Below, in pieces: positions 23,535-30,565 of a stretch of 45,833 nucleotides of DNA (the first letter of the stretch is position 1; every line of letters starts with the position of its first letter). This DNA comes from a virus. A program made the position numbers and the translations under genes. Below the pieces are notes generated by a model, which was not told where the DNA came from, made no database searches, and was given only the letters and a program-made list of their open reading frames with translations. Location: the IMG/VR virus record IMGVR_UViG_3300046535_001359, positions 1 through 45,833 of that record, one strand, 5' to 3'.

Positions 23535-23684
23535 CTATGCCCGCCGACAACATACCGGGTGCAATGATTGCACGTCAACATGAAATGTGCAGCGATTGCA
23601 CGCGATATGGCCGATGTCGCGCTCATTGCCGAGCGTGGCGTTCCGCAGCAACACGCGCCCGACCGCTGTTTCATCCTGCTTCAT
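23535..23684 (-). CDS. Doubtful small ORF overlapping the regulator promoter (49 aa)
   Basis: ATG 23684 (MKQDETAVGRVLLRNATLG) to a stop at 23535. The start overlaps the end of another doubtful ORF (23684-23893) by ATGA, as real genes in this operon do. It would run through both operators and the promoter. No family is recognised; it may be chance. Confidence 0.2.
   Translation of the reverse strand: MKQDETAVGRVLLRNATLGNERDIGHIACNRCTFHVDVQSLHPVCCRRA
23548..23601 (-). promoter_or_regulatory. Promoter with twin operators of the regulator gene
   Basis: On the minus strand, TTGACG (23578-23573), 18 bp, then TATGTT (23554-23549) form a sigma-70-like promoter. The palindrome GTGCAATGATTGCAC (23559-23573) lies between -35 and -10. 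A second, GTGCAGCGATTGCAC (23587-23601), lies upstream, 28 bp centre to centre, about 2.7 helical turns. Between them sits the shared ATTTCATGTT motif. The regulator encoded downstream is the obvious binder. Confidence 0.7.
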
Positions 23685-24089
23685 CAAGGGCTTAGTGCGA
23701 CCCACCGCCGACGGGTCCTGTTCGGGGAGTGCCCGGGCCGCGGCGGGGGGGAGCGGAGATTTGTACTCACGTCTCGGAACTGCGGCTGATTTTTCGGAAT
23801 TGGGACGGCCTCGCTCCCCCCGGTTCGGGTCGGCGGCTGCGTCGAGGCATTGCCTTGCTGGCGAGCGCTGCTCTGCGTCGAGGGCGCCTGCAAGCAACAG
23901 GCGCAACGGATGCGCTAACGCGCATTCATGTGAGGCCCACGCCCCCCCAAACCCCCCCTCTCCCGTCAACGGTCAGAGGAGTAGGTTGGTCGTTTCTTTG
24001 GTGGCGCGCTCTTGTGGAGCGGGGGTGTCCCTACCGACCGGGGGTGTGGTCCCGGAGCGGGCATGTGGGTAAGCCCCTCGGAGCCTGGG
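23602..24089. other. Non-coding stretch of about 490 bp without a confident gene
   Basis: Six frames show only low-complexity ORFs. The stretch holds G-runs and C-runs (CCCACGCCCCCCCAAACCCC at about 23939-23958), two GGGGGTGT elements (about 24024 and 24041) and GAGCGGGGG-like blocks. It separates the regulator operon from the next leftward operon. Such an interval could carry an origin or a long regulatory leader, but I see no iteron set or AT-rich unwinding element. Confidence 0.4.
23684..23893 (-). CDS. Doubtful ORF (69 aa) in the intergenic region
   Basis: A Pro-, Ser- and Arg-rich frame (AVPIPKNQPQFRDVSTNLRS in the middle) with no recognised domain. The stop overlaps the next possible ATG. 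The evidence is weak, so it is kept only as a candidate. Confidence 0.2.
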   Translation of the reverse strand: MQAPSTQSSARQQGNASTQPPTRTGGSEAVPIPKNQPQFRDVSTNLRSPPPRPGHSPNRTRRRWVALSP

Positions 24090-24275
24090 TTACGTCGGGG
24101 TGGTCTCCCGGCGTGGTTTGCGGAGTTGCGGCGTCGCTTCTTCCGAGCGACGGAGTTCGGCTTGGTGGCGCTGTTCGGCCTTGCGTCGGGCTTCGCGCGA
24201 TTTGATGCCGGCGGCGCGCGCTCGGCGGAAGTTGGCGAGCCATGCGGATCGCGGAACGTGGACGATCTGGGTCAC
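24090..24275 (-). CDS. Basic helical hypothetical protein (61 aa)
   Basis: GTG 24275 begins MTQIVHVPRSAWLANFRR; the middle is a highly charged helix (IKSREARRKAEQRHQAELRR). It is the last gene of a leftward six-gene operon, 13 bases after the previous stop. It looks like a small DNA-binding or coiled-coil protein. Another frame over the same bases (24031-24285) has shadow-like composition. Confidence 0.5.
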   Translation of the reverse strand: MTQIVHVPRSAWLANFRRARAAGIKSREARRKAEQRHQAELRRSEEATPQLRKPRRETTPT

Positions 24276-24288
24276 GTCGCAGCAATCA

Positions 24289-24453
24289 TCAGAAGGGGAT
24301 TTCGTCGTCGAGCGTGGGGGCGCGCGGGCAGGGTTGCGGACCCTGGCTCACCACGAGGGTTTCGTGCCGGGCAACCGTTCGCTGGATCGACAACTCGAAC
24401 AGGATGTCGCTGGCGGCTTCCCGCGCGATGGGGCAGATAGTCCGCTCGCTCAT
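24289..24453 (-). CDS. Small protein with SSB-like C-terminal tip DDEIPF (54 aa)
   Basis: ATG 24453 (MSERTICPIAREAASDILF) overlaps the upstream stop by four bases. The protein is helical in the first half and ends APTLDDEIPF. This is very close to the acidic tip of bacterial single-stranded DNA-binding protein (DDDIPF in E. coli), which recruits RecQ, PriA, exonuclease I and others. Here the tip stands on a protein too small for an OB fold. It may mimic SSB or redirect host repair proteins. The start is chosen from ATGA coupling. Confidence 0.6.
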   Translation of the reverse strand: MSERTICPIAREAASDILFELSIQRTVARHETLVVSQGPQPCPRAPTLDDEIPF

Positions 24454-24719
24454 ATCAGCCCATTCTTCTTGGCGAGCCACTCGGCGCACCAGACCGCGCC
24501 ATCGTCGGCGATCTCGATCTGCGAGCGCGGCAGCCAGACGGTTCTGGATCCGTCGTAGAACTGGATGGCCTTGCCGGTCTGGATCTTCACCTCGCCGGTA
24601 AGCTCGACCATCTGCTCGGCGCTGCCGTTACCGGCGTCCGAACCGGCGTCCGAACGAGAGGAGGCGTGGCCGTGATAGCGCAGCCACCAGTCCGGCGGAT
24701 TGCCCGGCCACTCGTTCAT
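24450..24719 (-). CDS. Conserved phage protein with WLPRSQIE motif (89 aa)
   Basis: The segment KAIQFYDGSRTVWLPRSQIE followed by VWCAEWLAKKNGLI matches a small phage family I recognise by this block (W-L-P-x-S-Q and x-E-W-L-A-x-x-K-G-L). The N-terminus is polar. Function unknown; it often sits among replication or recombination genes. It overlaps both neighbours by four bases. Confidence 0.6.
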   Translation of the reverse strand: MNEWPGNPPDWWLRYHGHASSRSDAGSDAGNGSAEQMVELTGEVKIQTGKAIQFYDGSRTVWLPRSQIEIADDGAVWCAEWLAKKNGLI

Positions 24720-25042
24720 CGCCGCCCTGCCTTAGGTCCATGGGGCGGTACCGGCGCGAGTATGCCGATGCCGCGCGTCTCGGCAAGCACCCGGTCGAGC
24801 TTGGCGTGCAGCGCACAAAGACGCTCGTACAGCGTCGAGGGCTCGACCGGCTCGACCGGCTCGCCGTGGCGGCGCCATATCCCGACAATGGTGTTTTTGG
24901 TGACGCCGAACTCGGCCGCGACCGCCGCCTGGGTCATGCCTCCCCGCAGCATCCCGAGCACCCTCTTCTGATCCTCGACGCCAAGCACTCCCCAGCCGCG
25001 CTCGGCGCCATTCTGCCTGGGGGCTTTCATCGCCCCGCTCAT
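24716..25042 (-). CDS. GcrA-like / homeodomain-like HTH protein (108 aa)
   Basis: ATG 25042 (MSGAMKAPRQNGAERGWG) overlaps the upstream stop. Residues about 22-58 contain EDQKRVLGMLRGGMTQAAVA and FGVTKNTIVGIWRRHGEP. This has the form of the GcrA N-terminal helix-turn-helix (L-x-x-L-x-x-G-x-T/S-x-x-x-I/V-A). A short EPVEPVEP repeat follows, then a helical region (YERLCALHAKLDRVLAETRG). GcrA is a cell-cycle regulator of Alphaproteobacteria that acts with methylated DNA and sigma-70. The phage copy may redirect host transcription. Confidence 0.6.
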   Translation of the reverse strand: MSGAMKAPRQNGAERGWGVLGVEDQKRVLGMLRGGMTQAAVAAEFGVTKNTIVGIWRRHGEPVEPVEPSTLYERLCALHAKLDRVLAETRGIGILAPVPPHGPKAGRR

Positions 25043-25290
25043 CGCCCCGCCGCCTCGATCATCGCGCGCCAAATGTTGAAGATGCGATCGTTGTCGCAGG
25101 TTTCGCCGATCCCGGCCAGGATCATCGCCCCGGTCGGCTCGACCGGCACAATCACATACCCCGCCTCGGCCAGCGCCGCAATCAGACTGTCGGCGAGCAC
25201 GAAGTAGCCCTGCCGCGGCTCGTTGACCGCATGCCACAGCCCGCGCGCGATGATCTCGCTCGGGGCTTGCTTTTCGGCAGCGGCGGTCAC
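25039..25290 (-). CDS. Conserved phage hypothetical protein (83 aa)
   Basis: The start is GTG 25290 (MTAAAEKQAPSEIIARGLW), coupled to the upstream stop. The C-terminal block EPTGAMILAGIG and RIFNIWRAMIEAAGR is a pattern I recall from a small phage family (PTxAMxxAG with a terminal WRAMIxAA). No enzymatic motif is seen. The N-terminus shares EKQAP with the next gene upstream through a 15-bp DNA repeat. Confidence 0.6.
   Translation of the reverse strand: MTAAAEKQAPSEIIARGLWHAVNEPRQGYFVLADSLIAALAEAGYVIVPVEPTGAMILAGIGETCDNDRIFNIWRAMIEAAGR
25262..25276. repeat. 15-bp direct repeat, copy 1
   Basis: GGGGCTTGCTTTTCG here equals 25450-25464. On the minus strand both encode EKQAP near the N-terminus of two adjacent genes. 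Confidence 0.7.
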
Positions 25291-25487
25291 TGAATCCGCT
25301 CCAGCGTGGCGAGCACGTCGCGCATGGCGCGCAACTCGTACTCGGCCGCCGACGACTTCATTTTGCCGCGGGCGACAAAGGAGGGGTAGACCCGCTCGCG
25401 CATCGCGATCTCGCGCCTGACGCAGGCAATCTGCGCGCCGATCCCGAGTGGGGCTTGCTTTTCGTCGGTGGAGTTTGTATCTGACAT
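25287..25487 (-). CDS. Conserved phage protein, first gene of the leftward operon (66 aa)
   Basis: ATG 25487 (MSDTNSTDEKQAP) has CGGGAGA at a good distance; an alternative upstream start at 25508 is less likely. The core IACVRREIAMRERVYPSFVA, then KMKSSAAEYELRAMRDVL, belongs to a widespread small phage/prophage family of unknown function with the order C-V-R-R-E-I-x-M-R-x-x-V-Y-P. It is helical and soluble. Confidence 0.65.
   Translation of the reverse strand: MSDTNSTDEKQAPLGIGAQIACVRREIAMRERVYPSFVARGKMKSSAAEYELRAMRDVLATLERIQ
25450..25464. repeat. 15-bp direct repeat, copy 2
   Basis: Identical to 25262-25276 (GGGGCTTGCTTTTCG); it encodes EKQAP on the minus strand in the 66-aa gene. Confidence 0.7.
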
Positions 25488-25562
25488 GCTGTCTCCCGAG
25501 GTGCGCATACACCTATGACGGAGTCACGCTATGACGGACGTCTCCTGCCGTCAAGCCCAACG
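25488..25562. promoter_or_regulatory. Divergent region between the early operon and the late (terminase) operon
   Basis: Two direct copies of CTATGACGGA (25513-25522 and 25529-25538, 16-bp period) occupy the centre. On the minus strand TTGACG (25558-25553) lies 17 bp upstream of TAGCGT, a possible promoter for the leftward genes. No convincing late promoter was found on the + strand; phage-specific factors could use the repeats. Confidence 0.4.
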
Positions 25563-25600
25563 AGCGGCCCCGTCATATCCCCGGCGGGGCCGCTTTGTTT
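25563..25600 (+). terminator. Rho-independent terminator or attenuator ahead of the terminase gene
   Basis: A perfect 10-bp stem AGCGGCCCCG / CGGGGCCGCT (25563-25572 with 25585-25594) with a 12-base loop is followed by TTGTTT. It points rightwards although no gene lies between it and the divergent leftward operon. Transcripts from 25490-25560 would end here unless anti-terminated, so it could control entry into the late operon. Confidence 0.65.
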
Positions 25601-25613
25601 CGGAGGGTTGCGC

Positions 25614-27707
25614 ATGAGCGATGAGCCGAGCCTGCGGCTCTTACGCGAGCTGCACGCCGATCGCTGGTTCGCCCACCGCCATCTGTTCGCCCACCGCCAC
25701 CCCGACGAATCGGCCCCGGCGCACCGGGAGCTGGTTGCCGCGATCAACCGCCCGCTGGCCCGCCTCTCGGTCGAGGGGTTCCGCCGATTCGGCAAGACCA
25801 CCTATCTCGAGGAAACCGCGCTCCTAAAGGCGGTCTTCCGCGAGTATCACAACATGGTCATCGTCGGACCCAGCCTGCCGCGGGCCTGCGACCGCATCGC
25901 GGCGATCCAGAACGAGATACGTATAAACCCTTACTTCTCGGTGCCGGTCGAGGAGGGCGGCCTGTTCGGGGTCAAGCTGACGATCGACAGCGTAGCCAAG
26001 CTCGTGCTGTCGAACGGGGTGTGCATCCAGGCCCTGGGCAGGGACCAGAGCATGACCGGGATGAAATATCTCGCGTGGCGGCCCGATGCGTTCCTCGTCG
26101 ATGACGTGGAAGACCCGGAGGAAAAGCGCACCGACGCCGAGCGCAACGAGACCTGGCGCTGGCTGATGCAGACGTTTTTGCCGAGCTGCGACGACGTGCT
26201 GCGGACCTGGGGCCGCTTCCTCGGCACCCGCCGCGGCAAGAACTCACTCCCCGAGCGGCTGGAAAACGAGGGGATGGTGACGGTCAAGTTCCCGATCGAG
26301 AGCCTGGATGGCGACGGCGCCCGCATCGCGACGTGGCCGGCCAAGTTCGACATCCCGCAGATCGATCAGATTCGCACTCTATATAGAGGGGATCTGAGCC
26401 TCTTTGCCCAAGAGTATATGTGCGAGGCCGTCAGCCTGTCGGATCGAAGATTTGACCGGGGTATGTTCCGGGTCGAGCCGCGCGAGCGGACCTATGAGGC
26501 GGTCTATGCCTTTGTGGATCCGGCGCGGACGACGCACGGCAAGGCCGCCTCGACCGGCTGGGCGGTCTGGTCATGGGTCAGGAACCGCCTCATCGTCTGG
26601 GCGTCGGGAGCCGAGTTCATCGCGCCCGACGACATCGTGGCCCTCATTTTCGACATCGCCGAGCGGTTTGATCCGGTCTGGGTCTTCGCCGAGACCGACG
26701 GGCTCGTGCAATGGCTGATGCAGCCGATCCGCCAGGAGCAGATACGGCGCGGCGTCACGGTGCCGGTAAAGGGTGTCCAGGCGATCAGCGGCACCCGCGG
26801 CGGCGGGCAGGTCCGCTTTATCGAGGGGCTGCAGCCGCTGTTCAGCGCCGGCGAAGTCGTCTTCGCCCAGCCGATGCCGGCCCTGGAAGCGCAACTCCTC
26901 TCGTTCCCGCACGGGATCCGCGACACGGCGAACGCGCTGGCCTATGCGCAGACGACCCGGCCGGGCCAGTTGGTCTATGACGGGTTTACCGAGGGGCACA
27001 TCGTCGAGCAGCCGCTGGTCGGCCCCGGCCACAAATTGAGCCTCGCGGCCAATGCGACCGGGGCGATGACGGCGGCGATGCTGGTCAGCCACCACGAGGG
27101 CGTCCTGCGCATCCTCGCCGACTGGGTATTCGAGGGGCCGCCGAGCGAGCGAGCATCTGATATCGCGGTTGCCGCGGTGCTGGCGGCCGACGCGGCGCGC
27201 TACCGCCCCGTCGGGGATACCCGCGCATGGGATGCCGTCCTTCAGACCGTCGCACCCGACCGGATGCTGCTGCGCCGCGAGACGCCGGGTTGGGTCGTCG
27301 CGCCGCGGCACAGCGACCGCTATACCAATGTCGGGCTGATGCAGGCGATCCGGCACCTGCCGGCCGAGGTGCGGGCCGGCGGTACGGAGACCGCGGGCTC
27401 TATCTATATAAGAGACGCCTTCGCGCGCAGCGTGCGCGGCATGCCGGCGGTCGAGATCGGCGCGGCGGCGCGCTGGACCCTGCGGGCGCTCGCCGGCGGC
27501 TATGCGCGGCCGATGCTGCGGGGCCGGCTACAGGAAAACCCCGAGGACGGGCCGTACAAAGTGCTGATGGAGGGGCTGGAAAGCTATTGCGCCCTGATCT
27601 CGACCCGCCGCGAGGTGCAGGAAGATGATGACAACCGGCAATTTCAGCGTATTGATGAACGCACCGGCGCTCGTTATGCGAGCGCGATGCCGCAGCGGAG
27701 GGCGTAA
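25614..27707 (+). CDS. terL: Terminase large subunit (697 aa)
   Basis: The start is ATG 25614 with CGGAGGG as ribosome-binding site; the frame is open back to 25515 but would cross the terminator hairpin. The ATPase domain has a Walker A-like GFRRFGKTTY (about residues 52-61) and Walker B DAFLVDDVEDPE (about 158-169). The nuclease domain has Asp residues in AFVDPARTTHG (about 299), VFAETDG (about 360) and RDTANALAYA (about 440), as in RNase-H-like terminase nucleases. It packages DNA into the prohead at the portal. At 697 aa it is longer than T7 gp19, with an extra C-terminal region of about 200 residues. Confidence 0.88.
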   Translation: MSDEPSLRLLRELHADRWFAHRHLFAHRHPDESAPAHRELVAAINRPLARLSVEGFRRFGKTTYLEETALLKAVFREYHNMVIVGPSLPRACDRIAAIQNEIRINPYFSVPVEEGGLFGVKLTIDSVAKLVLSNGVCIQALGRDQSMTGMKYLAWRPDAFLVDDVEDPEEKRTDAERNETWRWLMQTFLPSCDDVLRTWGRFLGTRRGKNSLPERLENEGMVTVKFPIESLDGDGARIATWPAKFDIPQIDQIRTLYRGDLSLFAQEYMCEAVSLSDRRFDRGMFRVEPRERTYEAVYAFVDPARTTHGKAASTGWAVWSWVRNRLIVWASGAEFIAPDDIVALIFDIAERFDPVWVFAETDGLVQWLMQPIRQEQIRRGVTVPVKGVQAISGTRGGGQVRFIEGLQPLFSAGEVVFAQPMPALEAQLLSFPHGIRDTANALAYAQTTRPGQLVYDGFTEGHIVEQPLVGPGHKLSLAANATGAMTAAMLVSHHEGVLRILADWVFEGPPSERASDIAVAAVLAADAARYRPVGDTRAWDAVLQTVAPDRMLLRRETPGWVVAPRHSDRYTNVGLMQAIRHLPAEVRAGGTETAGSIYIRDAFARSVRGMPAVEIGAAARWTLRALAGGYARPMLRGRLQENPEDGPYKVLMEGLESYCALISTRREVQEDDDNRQFQRIDERTGARYASAMPQRRA

Positions 27708-27970
27708 TGGCGAAGGGCAGTGACGATTATTCGAGGGCCGCCGAGATGATCGACCCCGCCGAGCCGGCCGATCCGTCGATCAACGAGCCGCCGAAGCCGG
27801 TGAAGCCGGCCGACGAGGCGCTGGCGCACGTCCATTCGGTGCTTGACCAGATGGTCAGCGCGATGCAGGCGATCGCGGCGATGGTGCCGGCCGGCCATTC
27901 GCTGCAAAGCCACTTCGCGGGCCTGCGCGACAGCCTCGCGGCGCTCTACGCGCGGGCGCACAAGAAGTAA
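27707..27970 (+). CDS. Hypothetical protein between terminase and portal (87 aa)
   Basis: The N-terminus is Pro-rich (EPADPSINEPPKPVKPADEA). A helical C-terminal half (VHSVLDQMVSAMQAIAAM) ends ARAHKK. The start overlaps the terminase stop by one base, and the portal starts right after its stop. The position suggests a head-assembly accessory or small-terminase-like role, but no motif supports this. Confidence 0.55.
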   Translation: MAKGSDDYSRAAEMIDPAEPADPSINEPPKPVKPADEALAHVHSVLDQMVSAMQAIAAMVPAGHSLQSHFAGLRDSLAALYARAHKK

Positions 27971-30196
27971 ATGTCTGACGCTGGCACTGCGCTGATTGAG
28001 TTGCCGGCCGAACCGGGGGCAGAGGCTGGCGACGGCGAGGAGGTCGATGTTCTCGGTCGCCGGGACCGCGACCTCCTCGCTGGCCGCGGGACCAAGAAGC
28101 TGCGCGACAACCTCGACGACATCTTCAGCGCCGTCCACCGGGCGTTCGAGGATCAGCGCGACCGGGCCGACGACATCGAGGATTATTGGGACTGCTTCAA
28201 CTGCCGCTCGAACAGCCGGCAGTATTATAGCGGCATCGCCAACATCTATTTCCCGATCATCCACGACGCGGTGAAGGCGCGCGAGACGCGGTTCTCGAAC
28301 CAGATGTGCCCGCAATCGGGCCGCTTTCTCGAAGTCGTCTCGGCCGATGGAACGCAGCCGCAATCCTTGATCGGCCTCCTCGAGCACTATCTGCGCGAGG
28401 TGCGGTTCGAGACGCAGGTGTTGAAGCCCCTGTGCCGGATGGGCGACATCGAGGGGCAGTACAACCTCTATGTCGACTGGTGCGAGCTCGAGCGTGAGAT
28501 TGTTTCACGTGAAACCCACGGACCCCGCGTCCCGATGGACGGCGGCGGCGAGGTCGAGGCCCCCGGCGACGAGATGGAGGACGTAAAATCAGAGGTGATC
28601 CGCGAGGGCATGCCGGTCTTCGAGGTGCTGCACGATTGCGATGTCGGGGTGTGGCCGGCCAATGTCGACTCGCTCGACGAAGCATTCTCGGTAGGCGGCG
28701 GCGTCGCCATCGTCCGGCACTGGACCAAGGCCAAGATCGACAAGCTGATCGACCAGGGCGCGGTGCGGAAGACCGAGGGCAAAGACCTCAAGGACTCGAT
28801 GGACAAGGTGTCGAAGGACAACACCGACATCGAGAAGCATCTGGCCGAGGAGGTTGGGATCCACGCGAAGGGGACCGGCTGTACGGTGTGGGAGGTCTGG
28901 ACCTGCCTGCCGCTCGACAAGGATGGCGGCTTCGACGAGGACGGGTCGATGCGCCTCTGCCGCATCTTCTTCGGCCCGAACCGGGCGCAGCTCGGCGCCA
29001 AGCGCAACCCCTACTGGAACGACCGCTGCCCGCTGCTCTCGGTGCCGATCGAGAAAACACCCGGGGTCTTCAAGGGGAAAAGCCTGATTTCCTACGTGGA
29101 TTCCCTGCAATACGAGGCCAACGATGCGGTCAACGAGGGGGCTGACGCGGCGACGCTTTCCGCGGCGCCTATTGTTTTACGAGACCCGGAGAAATCCAAC
29201 GGGCCCCTCGTATTTGGTGTCGGCGCCATCTGGGATGGAGGGAAGGACGCGATTAGCCTACTTACGTTCCCTGATCTCACCCCCAGGGCACAGACCCGCG
29301 TACAGATGGCGCTTGCCGCGATATTCCAGTCGCTAGGCGTCAACCCCTCGATGCTGCCGCAGCAGACCCGCGCCGGCAAACCGAGCCAAGCGATGGTGGC
29401 GCAGGAGCAGGCGGTCGATCTCTTGACGACGGCGGAGGGTGTCAAGGTGCCGGTCGAGGGGCTGCTGACCCCGATGCTCGGCCTCGTCGTCGACTACGAT
29501 TATCAGTTCCGCGACACCGACCTCACCGTCCGTCAGTTCGGCGAGATGGGGGTCAGGGCGCGGCTTGAGCAGGTGCCGCCGCTGACCAACCGGGCCGGCT
29601 ACACCTTCATCTGGCGCGGCGCCGAGCAGGTCAAGCAGTCGATGATGATGCAGCAGGGCGGCACGGCCTGGATGAACGTCATGATGCAGCCGGCGATGCA
29701 GGCCGCGCTCGCCAAGGCCGGCTACGAGTTCGATCCGGCGCCGCTCGTCATCGCGCAGAACCAGAACCTCTTTGGCGCCTTCCTCGGTAGCCAGGTGCTC
29801 ATCAACCAGCGCGAATTGTTGACGATGAAGCCGGAGGAGGAGAACCAAATCCTGCTGACCGGCCAGCACCTCCACGTCCACCCGCTCGACCAAGACCCGC
29901 AGCATATGCAGGCGCACGCGCAGGCGATGCAGATGTCGGGCGACCCGTTCGGCACGATCGCCGAGCACATGGCGGCGCACGTCCAGTCGATGCAGATGAA
30001 AATACAAGCATCCATGCAGAAAGCCCAGGCGCAGCAAGGGATGCCGCCGGGTGGTGGGCCCGGACGGCAGGGCGGTGGTCAGCCGCAGCCGGGCGCACGA
30101 CCGGGCTTGCCGCATGCCGCGAAGGGGCCGCCGGGGACGATGCACCCGGATAGTGGCCCCGCCGCCGGCGTCATCGCCATGCCGAGGAGAAACTAA
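27971..30196 (+). CDS. Portal protein (741 aa)
   Basis: The protein has the size and layout of podovirus portals. The N-terminal helical region contains YWDCFNCRSNSRQYYSGIAN and FPIIHDAVKARETRF. The core beta/alpha region contains a DCDVGVWPANVDSLDE strand, then a helical barrel region and a C-terminal extension rich in Met, Gln, Gly and Pro (HVQSMQMKIQASMQKAQAQQ). It forms the dodecameric channel through which DNA enters and leaves. Its position directly after the terminase supports the call. Confidence 0.8.
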   Translation: MSDAGTALIELPAEPGAEAGDGEEVDVLGRRDRDLLAGRGTKKLRDNLDDIFSAVHRAFEDQRDRADDIEDYWDCFNCRSNSRQYYSGIANIYFPIIHDAVKARETRFSNQMCPQSGRFLEVVSADGTQPQSLIGLLEHYLREVRFETQVLKPLCRMGDIEGQYNLYVDWCELEREIVSRETHGPRVPMDGGGEVEAPGDEMEDVKSEVIREGMPVFEVLHDCDVGVWPANVDSLDEAFSVGGGVAIVRHWTKAKIDKLIDQGAVRKTEGKDLKDSMDKVSKDNTDIEKHLAEEVGIHAKGTGCTVWEVWTCLPLDKDGGFDEDGSMRLCRIFFGPNRAQLGAKRNPYWNDRCPLLSVPIEKTPGVFKGKSLISYVDSLQYEANDAVNEGADAATLSAAPIVLRDPEKSNGPLVFGVGAIWDGGKDAISLLTFPDLTPRAQTRVQMALAAIFQSLGVNPSMLPQQTRAGKPSQAMVAQEQAVDLLTTAEGVKVPVEGLLTPMLGLVVDYDYQFRDTDLTVRQFGEMGVRARLEQVPPLTNRAGYTFIWRGAEQVKQSMMMQQGGTAWMNVMMQPAMQAALAKAGYEFDPAPLVIAQNQNLFGAFLGSQVLINQRELLTMKPEEENQILLTGQHLHVHPLDQDPQHMQAHAQAMQMSGDPFGTIAEHMAAHVQSMQMKIQASMQKAQAQQGMPPGGGPGRQGGGQPQPGARPGLPHAAKGPPGTMHPDSGPAAGVIAMPRRN

Positions 30197-30466
30197 ATGC
30201 GGTGGACTGCCGACAAGGTGGCGATGCTGCGCGATCTCGGCCCTCGGGGTATCGGCTCCCGCGCCCTCGCCGTTCAATTCGGATGCACCATGACGGCCCT
30301 GCAAAAGAAGGCCGAGAAGCTGCATGTGCGGATTGCCCGGCGTCCATGTCTCCTGCCTTCGACGCGCTCGCCAGATGATGAATTGCGGGCTCGTTGGGAC
30401 AAGCTGCTCCCCAAACTCAAAGAGAGCCTACGCGCAGAAATGTGCGTCGCGCTTGACAGCGCATAA
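30197..30466 (+). CDS. GcrA-like DNA-binding protein (89 aa)
   Basis: MRWTADKVAMLRDLGPRGIG and RALAVQFGCTMTALQKKAEK follow the GcrA N-terminal pattern (W-T-x-x-x-V-x-x-L-x-x-L-x-x-x-G-x-S-x-x-x-I/L-A). A GAGGAGA ribosome-binding site precedes ATG 30197. It lies between portal and scaffold in the late operon, unusual for a cell-cycle regulator. The protein is shorter than cellular GcrA (about 170 aa), keeping mostly the DNA-binding half. A second GcrA-like gene is at 24716. Confidence 0.65.
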   Translation: MRWTADKVAMLRDLGPRGIGSRALAVQFGCTMTALQKKAEKLHVRIARRPCLLPSTRSPDDELRARWDKLLPKLKESLRAEMCVALDSA

Positions 30467-30565
30467 GATATAGGGACATAGGCAATCATCGACCGGGCGA
30501 TCGCAGTCCGGGGCTGGCCGGCCTAACCGGCTATCGAGCGGGGGAACGCGCCCCGAGGAGCGAAG
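30467..30565 (+). promoter_or_regulatory. Intergenic stretch before the scaffold gene
   Basis: About 100 bp. A TTGACA box lies at about 30452-30457 at the end of the preceding gene, followed by AT-rich GCGCATAAGATATAGGG; the spacing to a -10 is poor. GGCTGGCCGGCCTAACCGGC (about 30512-30531) could form a small hairpin. GAGGAG before ATG 30566 is the scaffold ribosome-binding site. Confidence 0.3.

Noticed and set aside
25515-25613. N-terminal extension of the terminase from ATG 25515
   Set aside because: It would run through a strong terminator hairpin; ATG 25614 has a good ribosome-binding site.
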